From Gp6-AA45 sp035652075 (GTDB taxonomy: Bacteria > Acidobacteriota > Vicinamibacteria > Vicinamibacterales > CAVVIG01), in assembly GCA_035652075.1 (NCBI GenBank), contig DASREL010000085.1, forward strand, positions 10,557 through 74,556: 64,000 nucleotides of DNA, in the 5' to 3' direction. The position numbers and the translations under genes were made by a program. Under the pieces are notes generated by a model that was not told the DNA's origin, ran no database searches, and saw nothing but the letters and a program-made list of their open reading frames with translations. Below are positions 51,601-60,310 of the stretch, piece after piece (the stretch's first letter is position 1; the number at the start of each line of letters is the position of its first letter).

Positions 51601-52784
51601 AAGAACGTTACCGTCACGAGCGCGCCTTCGTCGACGACGTTCTGGTCCGCGGGGATCTCGATGTAGCCGTCGGCCTGCGACAGGCTCGTGATGTCGCCGG
51701 ACCCCTTGAACGCCGGTTGCGCGCGGCCCTCGATCACTCGGACGGTGTAGAACTGATGCCGTCCTACCGCCGACGCGATGCGTCGCGCGAGCGGAAGACG
51801 CACGGTTCTGGGCGTCCACGGCGGCAGTCGCGCGAGCGCGCGGAGAAACGGCACCAGCAGGACGTACGCATTCGACAGGCACGAGGTGGGATTGCCGGGC
51901 ATCCCGAAGAATGGCGTGGTGCCGACCAGCGCGAACGCGGTCGGCTTTCCCGGCCGGACCGCGATGCCGTGAAAGATCATTTCGCCTCGCGCGGCGATCG
52001 CATCGACGATCAAATCGCGCTCGCCAACCGAACTTCCACCCGAGAAGACGATCAGATCGGCTGCGGCACAGACGCCGAGCGCAACGATTAGCGCGTCGAT
52101 GGTGTCGGCAACCGGGCGATGCGGCTCGGGGACAGCGCCGTGCGCGGCCGCGATGGCGGACAGCGTGAAGCGGTTGACGTCGTAGATGTGCCCGGCGGGC
52201 AGCGGCTGTCCCGGCTCGACGACTTCGTTACCCGTCGACAGGATTGCGACGCGCGGCTTGGCGTACACGAGCACGTCGCCGCATCCGATCGCCGCAAGCG
52301 CGCCGACGCGGCTCGGCGTCAGCACGTCGCCGGCGGCAACTGCCCGATCGCCGCGTTTGATGTCCGCACCCTGGCGTCCGATGTGTTGCCCCGCGGTCGC
52401 GCCCGCAGTGATCGCCACCTCCGTGTCAGACACCGTCGTCGTCTCCTCGACCATGACGACGGCATCTGCGCCAGAGGGGAGCGGGGCTCCCGTCGCGATC
52501 TCTGCGCAAGTCCCTGACACGATCGATTGCGTCGATGGCTGACCGGTGTAGATGCGGTCGACGATGCGAAGTCGGCCGGGAGTGTCGGCGGCGAGGACTG
52601 CGTAGCCGTCCATCGCGGAGCGTGCGAACGGCGGCACGTCGATCGGCGACACGACGTCGGCCGCCGCGACGCGGCCGGCGGCGTCGATCAACGACACGCG
52701 TTCGGTCCGCTCGATCGGCCGGACATTCGCCGCAAGCCGGCGGCGCGCTTCGTCGAGCGAGATGGTCGACGTAAACGGCCGCAT
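51597..52784 (-). CDS. moeA: Molybdopterin molybdenumtransferase MoeA
   Basis: A 395-residue protein with the MoeA order: domains I/II (PPFARSAMDGYAV, ATGAPLPSGADAVVMVEET), the MogA-like domain III (VAILSTGNEVVEPGQPLPAGHIYDVN, VFSGGSSVGERDL, PFFGMPGNPTSCLSNAYVL) and the C-terminal domain IV. It inserts molybdate into adenylylated molybdopterin. Its ATG overlaps the moaB stop (TAATG), so the two are translationally coupled. A molybdoenzyme is not seen in this window. Confidence 0.96.
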   Translation of the reverse strand: MRPFTSTISLDEARRRLAANVRPIERTERVSLIDAAGRVAAADVVSPIDVPPFARSAMDGYAVLAADTPGRLRIVDRIYTGQPSTQSIVSGTCAEIATGAPLPSGADAVVMVEETTTVSDTEVAITAGATAGQHIGRQGADIKRGDRAVAAGDVLTPSRVGALAAIGCGDVLVYAKPRVAILSTGNEVVEPGQPLPAGHIYDVNRFTLSAIAAAHGAVPEPHRPVADTIDALIVALGVCAAADLIVFSGGSSVGERDLIVDAIAARGEMIFHGIAVRPGKPTAFALVGTTPFFGMPGNPTSCLSNAYVLLVPFLRALARLPPWTPRTVRLPLARRIASAVGRHQFYTVRVIEGRAQPAFKGSGDITSLSQADGYIEIPADQNVVDEGALVTVTFF

Positions 52785-53287
52785 TATTTTCGTGCCTGTT
52801 GCACGAGATGTCCCAACTCGGGGACCAGCAGGCGCTCCATCGCGAGACGCACGGCCTTCTCCGATCCCGGCAAACAGACGACGATCCGGCCGGCGACGAG
52901 TCCTGCGCAGGCGCGGCTCATCATCGCGGCGGATCCGATCTGCTCGAAGCTCAACATGCGAAACAGCTCGCCGAATCCATCGAGCCGTTTCTGCAGCATC
53001 GTGCTGATCGCTTCGTAGGTGTTGTCGCGCGACGTGATGCCGGTACCACCCGTCGTGATGATCACGTCGACGCCGTCGGCCGCGAGTTGCCGCTCGACCG
53101 CGCTCCGCACGGCGGCGGGATCGTCTTTGACGATCGTCCGTCCCGCGACGATGTGACCAGCGGCTGTCAGGAGATCGGCGATCGCACGTCCGGCGGTGTC
53201 GGTGGCGTCGGTGCGCGTGTCGCTGACCGTCACGACGTAACAGCCGACCGATGACGGCGCCTGCGCTTTGTGCTCGCGGTCGCTCAT
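52784..53287 (-). CDS. moaB: Molybdenum cofactor biosynthesis protein MoaB/Mog
   Basis: A 167-residue MPT adenylyltransferase-like fold. VVTVSDTRTDATDTAGRAI, VDVIITTGGTGITSRDNTYEAI, LSFEQIGSAAMMSRACAG and VVCLPGSEKAVRLAM carry the conserved molybdopterin-binding TGGTG and Ser-Asp residues. ATG 53287 is chosen; an upstream ATG at 53311 would overlap the divergent hexosaminidase. The gap between these divergent starts is 18 bp. Confidence 0.95.
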   Translation of the reverse strand: MSDREHKAQAPSSVGCYVVTVSDTRTDATDTAGRAIADLLTAAGHIVAGRTIVKDDPAAVRSAVERQLAADGVDVIITTGGTGITSRDNTYEAISTMLQKRLDGFGELFRMLSFEQIGSAAMMSRACAGLVAGRIVVCLPGSEKAVRLAMERLLVPELGHLVQQARK

Positions 53288-53293
53288 TTCGTA

Positions 53294-53299
53294 TAGGAT
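53294..53299 (+). promoter_or_regulatory. -10-like TAGGAT before GH3 gene
   Basis: TAGGAT ends 6 nt before ATG 53306 and lies in the 18-bp gap to the divergent moaB gene, so the two promoters must overlap. Confidence 0.5.
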
Positions 53300-53305
53300 T
53301 CTCGC

Positions 53306-55135
53306 ATGCATCGGCTACCGGTGCTTCTCATCGCCGCGCTGCTCGCGTCGGCCGCGGCCAATCCGCCGACGGTGTTTCAGCTCGACCACAAGGGCGAGCA
53401 GTGGGTCGAGCAGACGAAGAAGAAGCTGACGCTCGACGAGAAGATCGGTCAGCTGATCGTGCCGTCGTTCGAGTCGAATTTTCTCAGCGTCGACAGCGAC
53501 ACGTTCGAACAGTTGTCGCGCCTCGTGCGCGATTACCACGTCTCCGGCTTCCACGTGTTTGGCGCCTCGCAACCGGCGCCGTCCGTCCTGCTCAATTCGT
53601 CGTACGGCACGGTGATCCTCGGTCAACCATTTTCCGCGGCTTTTCTGATCAACCGGTTGCAGGCGATGTCGACCGTGCCGCTCTTGAACAGCGCCGACTT
53701 CGAGACGGGCGTCGGCTTTCGGATCTTTGGCGCGACGACGTTTCCGCGTCAGATGGCGATGGGCGCGATCGCGCCCGGCGACGACGTGCGGTTGGTGAAA
53801 GAGGAAGCGCGCATCACGGCGATCGAAGCGAAGGCGCTCGGCGTGCAGGTCAACTTCGCGCCCGTCGCCGACGTCAACAACAACCCGCGCAATCCCGTCA
53901 TCAACACCCGTTCGTACGGCGAGAACCCGGAGCGCGTCGCGTCGCTCGTCGCCGCCTACGTCGCCGGCGCGCGCGACGCGGGCATGATTGCGACGATCAA
54001 ACATTTCCCTGGGCACGGCGATACCGACGTCGACAGCCATCTCGGTCTGCCGGTGATCACGTTCGATCGCGCGCGATTGAATCAGGTCGAGCTCGTGCCG
54101 TTCAAGAAGGGGATCGACAGCGGCGCGCCCGCCATCATGGCCGCGCACATCGAGTTGCCCGCGCTCGACGCCGCGCCATCCACGCCCGCCACGTTCAGCG
54201 CGCCGATTCTCACGCAGCTCGTGCGTCGCGATCTCGGCTTTCGCGGGCTGATGTACACCGACTCGATGTCCATGGACGCGGTCACCAGGATCGTGTCGCC
54301 GGACGAAGGGGCCGTGCGCGCGTTTCTCGCCGGCGCCGATCAGATCCTGCATTCGCCCGACCCGATTGCGGCGTTCAACGGGTTGAAAGCCGCCGTGACG
54401 TCCGGACGGATTTCGCAGGCGCGGCTCGACGAATCGCTCGACCGGATCCTGCGGGCGAAGGCGAGCGTCGGCCTGCACGAGCATCGCACCATCGATCTCG
54501 ATGCCGTGCCGGCGAACGTCGGCGGCCGCGCGCACCAGGCGATCGCCCAGGAAGCGTCGCAGAAGTCGATCACGCTGATCAAAGACGATCGGAAATCGGT
54601 TCCGTTGACGGTCCCGCGCGACGCCCCCGTGCTGTATCTCTCCGTCGTCGACTATCCGTCCGGATGGCAAATCGCCGCGCCGAGCCGGACGGCGATACCG
54701 GAGTTGAAGAAGCGGTGGCCGCAAGTGACCGCGATCGAAGTCTCCGATCACACGCCGCTGTCGGAACTCGATCTCGTCCGCGCCGTCGTCCCGCGCTACA
54801 GCGCGATCGTGGCGAATGTGTTCGTCAGGGCCACCTCCGGCAGCGGACGCCTCGATCTCGCCGAGCCGCTGACGCGGCTGCTTCGCGACGTCGCGCGCGC
54901 CACGGCGCGCACGAACACGCCGTTCGTGACAACGTTCTTCGGCAACCCGTATGTCGCCGCGACGGTCCCCGAACTGCCGGCGGTGATGCTGACGTACGAT
55001 TTCTACGACATGCCGGAGCTGTCGGTCGTGCGCGCGATCGCCGGCGAGGCGCCGATCGACGGCCGGTTGCCGATCGCCATCCCCGGAATGTTCCCCGTCG
55101 GTCATGGGCTCCAGCGGTCAGCTGCTCAGAGATAG
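53306..55135 (+). CDS. Beta-N-acetylhexosaminidase, glycoside hydrolase family 3
   Basis: A 609-residue exported enzyme with a signal peptide (residues 1-20). The GH3 barrel holds the NagZ-type KHFPGHGDTDVDSHLGLP loop with its His/Asp acid-base dyad and the nucleophile Asp in YTDSMSMDAV. A second alpha/beta sandwich domain (about 385-609) is present, unlike compact NagZ. It probably removes GlcNAc from peptidoglycan fragments or other glycans in the periplasm. The 3' end overlaps the next gene by 32 bp. Confidence 0.93.
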   Translation: MHRLPVLLIAALLASAAANPPTVFQLDHKGEQWVEQTKKKLTLDEKIGQLIVPSFESNFLSVDSDTFEQLSRLVRDYHVSGFHVFGASQPAPSVLLNSSYGTVILGQPFSAAFLINRLQAMSTVPLLNSADFETGVGFRIFGATTFPRQMAMGAIAPGDDVRLVKEEARITAIEAKALGVQVNFAPVADVNNNPRNPVINTRSYGENPERVASLVAAYVAGARDAGMIATIKHFPGHGDTDVDSHLGLPVITFDRARLNQVELVPFKKGIDSGAPAIMAAHIELPALDAAPSTPATFSAPILTQLVRRDLGFRGLMYTDSMSMDAVTRIVSPDEGAVRAFLAGADQILHSPDPIAAFNGLKAAVTSGRISQARLDESLDRILRAKASVGLHEHRTIDLDAVPANVGGRAHQAIAQEASQKSITLIKDDRKSVPLTVPRDAPVLYLSVVDYPSGWQIAAPSRTAIPELKKRWPQVTAIEVSDHTPLSELDLVRAVVPRYSAIVANVFVRATSGSGRLDLAEPLTRLLRDVARATARTNTPFVTTFFGNPYVAATVPELPAVMLTYDFYDMPELSVVRAIAGEAPIDGRLPIAIPGMFPVGHGLQRSAAQR

Positions 55136-55955
55136 GCTGCTCGCGCGCATGCGCGACGCCGGTGGCGCGGTCGATCATCAGCGGCTCGCCGCCGAAGTAC
55201 TCGGCATCCGCGGCGCGCCGCCGGATCTGGCCCGCAAGCTCGTCGCGCAGGCCCTCGTCCTCGAAGATCGGCGCGACGCGTGGCGCAGCGTCGGCGAACG
55301 CATCTGCCGCGATGCGCCGGTGACGCCCGGCGTCTACATCCTGAAAGACGACAGCGACCGGCCGGTCTACGTCGGCAAAGCGATCAACGTGCGCAGACGT
55401 CTGCGCGCGCATTTCGCCGAGCGGCGATGGCGCGCCACGAAAGCGGATTTCGCGCGCGTCGCGAGCGCCGAATGGATCGAAGTCGGCTCCGACCTCGAAG
55501 CGCTGCTGCGCGAAGCGTCGCTCATCGCGGAACTCGCGCCGGTCGTCAACGTGCAGCGCGAAACGTGGGCGGACCGCGCGATTCCGCCGGCGCTCGTGCG
55601 CGACACGATCGTCATCGTGCCGTCGGTCGAAGACGACTCAGCCGAGCTCGTCGCCGCACGCGCCGACGGCCCGTGGCAGATCCAGCGCACGCGGCGCAAC
55701 GGCGCCGACCTCGCGGTGCATGGTCAGCGGTTGTGGCGGTTCTTCCACGGTACCTCGCACCGCTCGCACCCGTCGCACTCCGCAGCCCGCACTCCGCACC
55801 TCGCACCGATCGTGTTCAGCTGGTTGGCCGGCCGCGGGACGACGGCGACACGTCTGGACGTGCGATCGCTACGAGATGCGCGCGATCTTCGAACGCGACT
55901 CGCTTGGCTGCTGAAGGACGAGCGCCTCTTCCACGAGCGCTTGGAACAGTGCTAA
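55104..55955 (+). CDS. GIY-YIG nuclease domain protein (UvrC-like)
   Basis: A 283-residue protein. Residues 1-65 resemble the small helical domain found before GIY-YIG in DnaQ-UvrC fusions (AEVLGIRGAPPDLARKLV). The GIY-YIG domain (about 72-160) has TPGVYILKD (GVY), VYVGKAINVRRRLRAHF and a late Glu (LEALLREASLI). The rest is unassigned. Residues about 217-235 (TSHRSHPSHSAARTPHLAP) are encoded by an in-frame GCAC-rich repeat array. A structure-specific nuclease is inferred. It overlaps the GH3 gene by 32 bp. Confidence 0.87.
   Translation: MGSSGQLLRDRLLARMRDAGGAVDHQRLAAEVLGIRGAPPDLARKLVAQALVLEDRRDAWRSVGERICRDAPVTPGVYILKDDSDRPVYVGKAINVRRRLRAHFAERRWRATKADFARVASAEWIEVGSDLEALLREASLIAELAPVVNVQRETWADRAIPPALVRDTIVIVPSVEDDSAELVAARADGPWQIQRTRRNGADLAVHGQRLWRFFHGTSHRSHPSHSAARTPHLAPIVFSWLAGRGTTATRLDVRSLRDARDLRTRLAWLLKDERLFHERLEQC
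55753..55809 (+). repeat. In-frame GCAC-rich degenerate repeat inside a coding region
   Basis: CTCGCACCG, CTCGCACCC, GTCGCACTC and related units recur at about 9-bp spacing, ending CCTCGCACCG. The style matches the intergenic arrays of this window, but it is translated within the GIY-YIG protein without breaking the frame. Confidence 0.65.
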
Positions 55956-55980
55956 CATCGATGGTTCGCACATCCCTGAC

Positions 55981-56054
55981 GCGCCCATAGCTCAGTTGGA
56001 TAGAGCGTTTGCCTACGAAGCAAAAGGTCGCATGTTCGAGTCATGCTGGGCGCA
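55981..56054 (+). tRNA. tRNA-Arg (anticodon ACG)
   Basis: A complete cloverleaf. Acceptor GCGCCCA/TGGGCGC with discriminator A; D arm GCTC-AGTTGGATA-GAGC; anticodon arm TTTGC-CTACGAA-GCAAA with anticodon ACG; T arm GCATG-TTCGAGT-CATGC. The 3' CCA is not encoded, so a CCA-adding enzyme is needed. A34 of this tRNA is the substrate of TadA, whose gene is at 62734. Confidence 0.97.
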
Positions 56055-56059
56055 ATTCC

Positions 56060-56764
56060 CTATTTCCGGCCGATCATCAAGCGGACCCACAGCACGGCGA
56101 GGTCGACGTAGGTCTGCACGATGCGGCCGACGCTGAAGAACTGCGAGCTGCCGGAAACGCGGGGGTAGTGATGGACATCCACTTCGCGGAACTTCGCGCC
56201 GGCGCGTTCTGAGCGTTTGACCATCTCCGCGCAGATCGAACCGCTGTTGCTCGTCAGCGTGATCGTGTCGATCACCCACCGTCGAATCAGCCGGTAGTCG
56301 CAGTCGACGTCGATAATCGGCAGCCACAGCATCCAGCGGACGACGAACTTGTGCAGGTTGCCGATGAAGATGCGGTACGCCGGATCCTGACGCGTCATCT
56401 TCATCCCGTTCACGAAATCCACATCGTCGGACAGGATCGCGAAGAGGATCGGTAGTTCCTTGACGTCGTACTGGCCGTCGCCGTCCGTGTAGAAGATCAG
56501 ATCTTTTGTCGACGCGTTGAAGCCGCTCCGCAGCGCGGCGCCGTAGCCACGGTTGACCGGATGCGTGACGACGCGCAGCGTCGGAACCCGCGCTTGCGTC
56601 GCCTGCAGGACCTCGGCGCTGTTGTCCTTCGACCCGTCGTTGACGACGATGATTTCGTAGTCGCCGGTGAGGGTGCGTGCGACCGTATCGGCATCCTGGA
56701 CGAGCGTCCCGATCGTGCCGGCGTCGTTGTAGCAGGGGAAAAAAATCGAAAGGCTGGGCGCGAT
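56060..56764 (-). CDS. Glycosyltransferase family 2, apparent ATC start
   Basis: About 234 residues of a clear GT2: LSIFFPCYNDAGTIGTLVQDA at the N-terminus, YEIIVVNDGSKDNSAEVL, TDGDGQYDVKELP (metal-binding DGD) and a C-terminal hydrophobic segment. The first half has no ATG, GTG or TTG: reading upstream from GTG 56422, the family sequence continues for another 114 codons to ATC 56764 and meets a TAA at 56774-56776. TAAACT (56771-56776, minus strand) lies 6 nt before ATC 56764. ATC is the most likely start, unless the sequence holds an error. It probably makes a polyprenyl-phosphate sugar. Confidence 0.85.
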   Translation of the reverse strand: MAPSLSIFFPCYNDAGTIGTLVQDADTVARTLTGDYEIIVVNDGSKDNSAEVLQATQARVPTLRVVTHPVNRGYGAALRSGFNASTKDLIFYTDGDGQYDVKELPILFAILSDDVDFVNGMKMTRQDPAYRIFIGNLHKFVVRWMLWLPIIDVDCDYRLIRRWVIDTITLTSNSGSICAEMVKRSERAGAKFREVDVHHYPRVSGSSQFFSVGRIVQTYVDLAVLWVRLMIGRK

Positions 56765-56770
56765 ACGTAA

Positions 56771-56776
56771 AGTTTA
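56771..56776 (-). promoter_or_regulatory. -10-like TAAACT pointing to an ATC start
   Basis: Minus-strand TAAACT, then the 6-nt spacer TTACGT, then ATC GCG CCC AGC, the conserved GT2 N-terminus. Spacing equals that at other leaderless starts here. Confidence 0.5.
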
Positions 56777-56815
56777 TAACAACCCCGTTCGTCCCGTTTC
56801 CGTCTAACCGGGATC

Positions 56816-59398
56816 GTGGACACTCTTCTTCGCGCTGCCCGCTATTCAGCCCGTCAATTCCGCCAGTCGCGCGGGTTCACCGCAGCGGCCATTCTCACGC
56901 TGGCACTCGGCATCGGCGGGACGACGGCCATCTTCTCGCTGATTTATTCGGTCATGCTGCGGTCGCTGCCGGTTGCGGACCCCACGCGTCTGTATCGGAT
57001 CGGCGACGGCGACGACTGCTGCGTCGAAGGGGGACCGCAGGACCAGTGGGGGATGTACTCGTATCCCTTGTTCCAGCGCCTGGTCGCCCAGGCGCCCGAG
57101 TTCGAATCGGTCACGGCGTTCCAGGCGGGCAGCAACCGCGTCACCGTGCGGCGCGAAGGCGTCGATGGCGCGCCGCATCCGCTGCGTTCGGAATACGTCA
57201 CCGGCAACTATTTTTCGACGCTCGGCATCGGCGCGTTTGGCGGCCGGGTGATGACGCCGGACGACGACACGCTGTCGTCGCCGCCGGTCGTCGTGATCAG
57301 CCATCAGGTCTGGTCCACGGTGTACGGCGGCGATCCGTCCGTCGTCGGATCGACGGTGATCATCGACAGTCATCCGTTCACGGTCATTGGTGTGACGCCT
57401 CCGGGCTTTTACGGCGCCACGCTTCGTGCCGATCCGCCGGACGTCTGGATTCCGGTCCATCAGGAACCGACGCTTGCCGGATCGAGTTCGTTGTTGCAGC
57501 AGCCGGTGTCGGCCTGGCTGCGCGCGATTGGCCGGTTGAAGCCGGGGGTCTCGCTCGACCTGCGAGCGGGCGGTTCTGCCGACGCGATGAGCGCGCGCCT
57601 GACGCAGGTCCTACGCGACTGGATGCAGCACGATTCGGGATACCCGGCGAACTGGATGCCGAGCATCATCCAGGGGCTGCCCAAACAACACATCAGCATC
57701 GTGTACGCCGGCGCGGGCGTCGGCGAGATGAAGGACGCGTACCGGCAGAGCCTGCAGATTTTGCTCGGCGTGTGCGCGCTGGTGCTGTTGATCGCCTGCG
57801 CGAACGTCGCGAACCTGATGCTCGCACGCGCGGTGGCGCGGCGGACGCAAACGGCGGTGCGCGTCGCGATGGGGGCGAGCCGCGCGCAGATCGTCACGCA
57901 GGCGTTGATCGAAAGCGTGCTGCTGGCGATTGGCGGCGGCATCGCTGGACTGCTGGTCGCGAGCGCCGCGATGAAGCTGCTCCTGTCGCTCGCGTTCAGT
58001 CAGGCGCGCTTCCTGCCGATCGACACGCGCCCGTCGCTCGTGATGCTCGGCGTGTCGTTCGGCCTCGCGCTCGTCACCGGCGTCCTGTTCGGCGCGGCGC
58101 CGGCGTGGTTCGCCACGCGGACCGATCCCGTCGACGCGCTGCGTGGCGCCGGCCGCAGCACCGGCGATCATTCGTCGGTCGCGCGCAAAGCGCTTCTCGT
58201 CGCCCAGGCGACGATGTCGGTCGTGCTTGTCGCGGGCGCCACGATGCTGGGCCGCAGCTTGAACAAACTCGAACATCAGGACTTCGGGTACGAAACCAAG
58301 AATCGCGTCGTCGTTCAGTTGAATCGCGAGCCGTCGACGTACTCGCCGGCGAAGTTGGCCGCCATTTATCGTGCGCTCGAAACACGGTTGAAGGAGATTC
58401 CCGGCGTGCAGGGCGCCGGCCTCGCGCTGTACAACCCGCTGACCGACAACTGGGGCGAGGGTGTGCTCGTCGACGGCCATCCGTTGCCGAAACCGGGCGA
58501 GCCGTCCGGCGCGTCATGGGATCGCGTCAGCGCCGATTACCTGCAGAACTTCGGCGTCAAGTTGATCAAGGGCCGCATGTTGAACGCGCGCGACAACGAG
58601 ACGTCGCAGCTCGTGGCGGTCGTCAACGAAGCGTTCGTGAAACGATTCTTCAAGAGCGACGAAGATCCGCTGGATCGTTACTTCGGTCTCGATCTTCCCG
58701 AATACGCGCGCACGTTCCGCATCGTCGGCATCGTCGGCGACGCGAAGTTCGCCGGTTTCCAGTTGGACCGTCCGGCGCGCCCGATGTTCTACGTGCCGCT
58801 CGCGCAGACGGTGCCCTACAAGGACGTCAACATGATGCGGATCGAGACCGAATCGCATTTCGTGCGCGCCGTGATGCTCGTGACGACGGCGGCGCCGGGC
58901 GTGCTCGAGCCGCAGTTGACGAAGGCGCTCGCCGAGATCGATCCGAACCTGACGATCACGAATGTCCGCACGATGGACGAACGGGTGGCGTTGTCGTTCA
59001 ATCAGGCGCGGGCGGTCGCGAGCCTGGCGGCGCTCTTCGGCGTCATCGCGCTGATCCTGGCGGCGGTCGGGTTGTACGGTGTGACGGCGTACAGCGTGGC
59101 GCAGCGCACGAGCGAAATCGGCATCCGCATGGCGCTCGGCGCGAATCGCGCGCAGGTCGTCGACCTGATCCTGCGCGGTGCATTTCGACGCGTTGTCGTC
59201 GGACTGTTACTCGGTGTGCCGCTCGCGATCGGCGCCGGACGGCTGGTGTCGAGCCAGTTGTACGGCGTGTCGTTCTGGGATCCGCTTGCGCTCTCGATTG
59301 CGGCCGGATCGTTGACCGTGTGCGCGTTCTTCGCGGCGTTGATTCCCGCCACGCGTGCGGCGAGCCTGTCGCCGATGCGTGCGTTGAGGACGGATTAG
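56816..59398 (+). CDS. ADOP/MacB-type ABC transporter permease
   Basis: An 860-residue duplicated FtsX-type permease. Unlike the one at 48236, it lacks the N-terminal soluble extension and begins at helix 1 (RQSRGFTAAAILTLALGIGGTTAIFSLIYSV). It contains two periplasmic MacB_PCD domains and two four-helix FtsX sets, ending RAASLSPMRALRTD. No PadR or ATPase gene adjoins it. The start is GTG 56816. Its TAG stop overlaps the TAA of the convergent 59395 gene as TTAG. Confidence 0.92.
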   Translation: MDTLLRAARYSARQFRQSRGFTAAAILTLALGIGGTTAIFSLIYSVMLRSLPVADPTRLYRIGDGDDCCVEGGPQDQWGMYSYPLFQRLVAQAPEFESVTAFQAGSNRVTVRREGVDGAPHPLRSEYVTGNYFSTLGIGAFGGRVMTPDDDTLSSPPVVVISHQVWSTVYGGDPSVVGSTVIIDSHPFTVIGVTPPGFYGATLRADPPDVWIPVHQEPTLAGSSSLLQQPVSAWLRAIGRLKPGVSLDLRAGGSADAMSARLTQVLRDWMQHDSGYPANWMPSIIQGLPKQHISIVYAGAGVGEMKDAYRQSLQILLGVCALVLLIACANVANLMLARAVARRTQTAVRVAMGASRAQIVTQALIESVLLAIGGGIAGLLVASAAMKLLLSLAFSQARFLPIDTRPSLVMLGVSFGLALVTGVLFGAAPAWFATRTDPVDALRGAGRSTGDHSSVARKALLVAQATMSVVLVAGATMLGRSLNKLEHQDFGYETKNRVVVQLNREPSTYSPAKLAAIYRALETRLKEIPGVQGAGLALYNPLTDNWGEGVLVDGHPLPKPGEPSGASWDRVSADYLQNFGVKLIKGRMLNARDNETSQLVAVVNEAFVKRFFKSDEDPLDRYFGLDLPEYARTFRIVGIVGDAKFAGFQLDRPARPMFYVPLAQTVPYKDVNMMRIETESHFVRAVMLVTTAAPGVLEPQLTKALAEIDPNLTITNVRTMDERVALSFNQARAVASLAALFGVIALILAAVGLYGVTAYSVAQRTSEIGIRMALGANRAQVVDLILRGAFRRVVVGLLLGVPLAIGAGRLVSSQLYGVSFWDPLALSIAAGSLTVCAFFAALIPATRAASLSPMRALRTD

Positions 59399-59769
59399 AA
59401 GGTCGATCCGCGAATCGCGCCGCGGACGACTTCGACGAGCGCGTCCGTCACTGCAAGGTGCGCGTCGATCGGCACAATCGGAATCTTCACCTGCAGGCGC
59501 TGGCTGATCGGGTCGACGTCGCCAGGCGGGCAGACGATCACGGCCGGCCGCAGCGCCATCGCCACCGAGACTGCCTTATCGACGGTTTCCACTGGGGCTA
59601 CCGCGAACTGCAACTTGGCGAGGATCGCTTCCGACAATTCCCGTCGCTGGTGATCGGAATCGACGACCATCACGAGTGGCGCGAAACCAGCCCTGTCTTC
59701 GGGCCGTCGTCCACCGCGCGCGTGGCTTCGTCGATCGGGTCCCCGGCGGCGTTCGTCGTCGCTGCTCAT
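59395..59769 (-). CDS. Degenerate receiver-like protein with Arg-rich N-terminus
   Basis: A 124-residue protein. The N-terminus is Arg-rich (RRRGPDRRSHARGGRRPEDR). The remainder follows the receiver pattern (VMVVDSDHQRRELSEAIL, AVSVAMALRPAVIVCPP, IPIVPIDAH), but the phospho-acceptor position in AVIVC is not Asp and the switch Lys is absent. It may be a phosphorylation-independent pseudo-receiver. The start at ATG 59769 is favoured by TACAAT (59777-59782, minus strand), which ends 7 nt upstream and overlaps an earlier ATG. Confidence 0.75.
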   Translation of the reverse strand: MSSDDERRRGPDRRSHARGGRRPEDRAGFAPLVMVVDSDHQRRELSEAILAKLQFAVAPVETVDKAVSVAMALRPAVIVCPPGDVDPISQRLQVKIPIVPIDAHLAVTDALVEVVRGAIRGSTF

Positions 59770-59797
59770 CGCGCGCATTGTATACGCTTCACGTCAG

Positions 59798-60310
59798 TCA
59801 GCGGACGAACGCCATCACCCCGAGCGCAATCCCAACCGCCGAAGAGACGAACGACACGTACCAGAACGAGGTTGTTCGCGTGAGCAGCGCGATCGAGCAG
59901 AGGACGATGCCGATCTCGAGGAAGACCTCGGAGCTGTCGAAGAGCGTGGCGCGATGCGCGGCCGTCTGGGTTTCGCGGTCGAGTTCCTCGTTGCCGTGAC
60001 GGATGTCGTCGGCCTGCTGTCGCTCCTGCTTCGCTTTGTCGTCCCACCCGGAGGCGACCGCCGACCCGCCGTACAACTCCGCGAGACGAGCGTCGTTCGC
60101 GTACATCTGGGACCGCGTGTTCTTCGCCTGGTAGTACGCCCACTGATCCGCGAGCTTGGTCTGCAGGACCACTTCCTCGGTGTGCATGCGATGGCCCATC
60201 AGGGTCGCGACCGCGAGGAACGCCGCGAAAATTGCCATGGTGACGCCGATTCGGCGCTCGAAGCCGTGGGCGGCTTTCTCGCCAAGTTCCATGAGCTCTT
60301 GGGTTTCCAT
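59798..60310 (-). CDS. DUF4337-like membrane protein
   Basis: A 170-residue protein with one helix near residues 18-38, a charged coiled-coil region (about 45-115, with WAYYQAKNTRSQMY and KQERQQADDIRHGNEELDRE) and two C-terminal helices (about 122-165). This matches the DUF4337 layout, whose function is unknown. ATG 60310 is preferred because TAGACT (60319-60324, minus strand) ends 8 nt before it. Confidence 0.85.
   Translation of the reverse strand: METQELMELGEKAAHGFERRIGVTMAIFAAFLAVATLMGHRMHTEEVVLQTKLADQWAYYQAKNTRSQMYANDARLAELYGGSAVASGWDDKAKQERQQADDIRHGNEELDRETQTAAHRATLFDSSEVFLEIGIVLCSIALLTRTTSFWYVSFVSSAVGIALGVMAFVR

Noticed and set aside
53315..55105. 596-codon minus-strand frame opposite the GH3 gene
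   Set aside because: Antisense shadow of a gene with intact catalytic motifs; no recognisable domain.
56497..56823. ATG-initiated 108-codon frame upstream of the GT2, with a T7 run that could permit frameshifting into the GT2
   Set aside because: The GT2 frame already contains its conserved N-terminal strand (LSIFFPCYND) upstream of and across the T run, so no shift is needed; the 108-codon product is Arg/Ser-rich shadow.
56677..59883. 1068-codon plus-strand open frame covering the second permease
   Set aside because: Same strand but shifted frame; the product is an Arg-rich string with no domain, whereas the 56816-59398 frame encodes a full FtsX-type permease.
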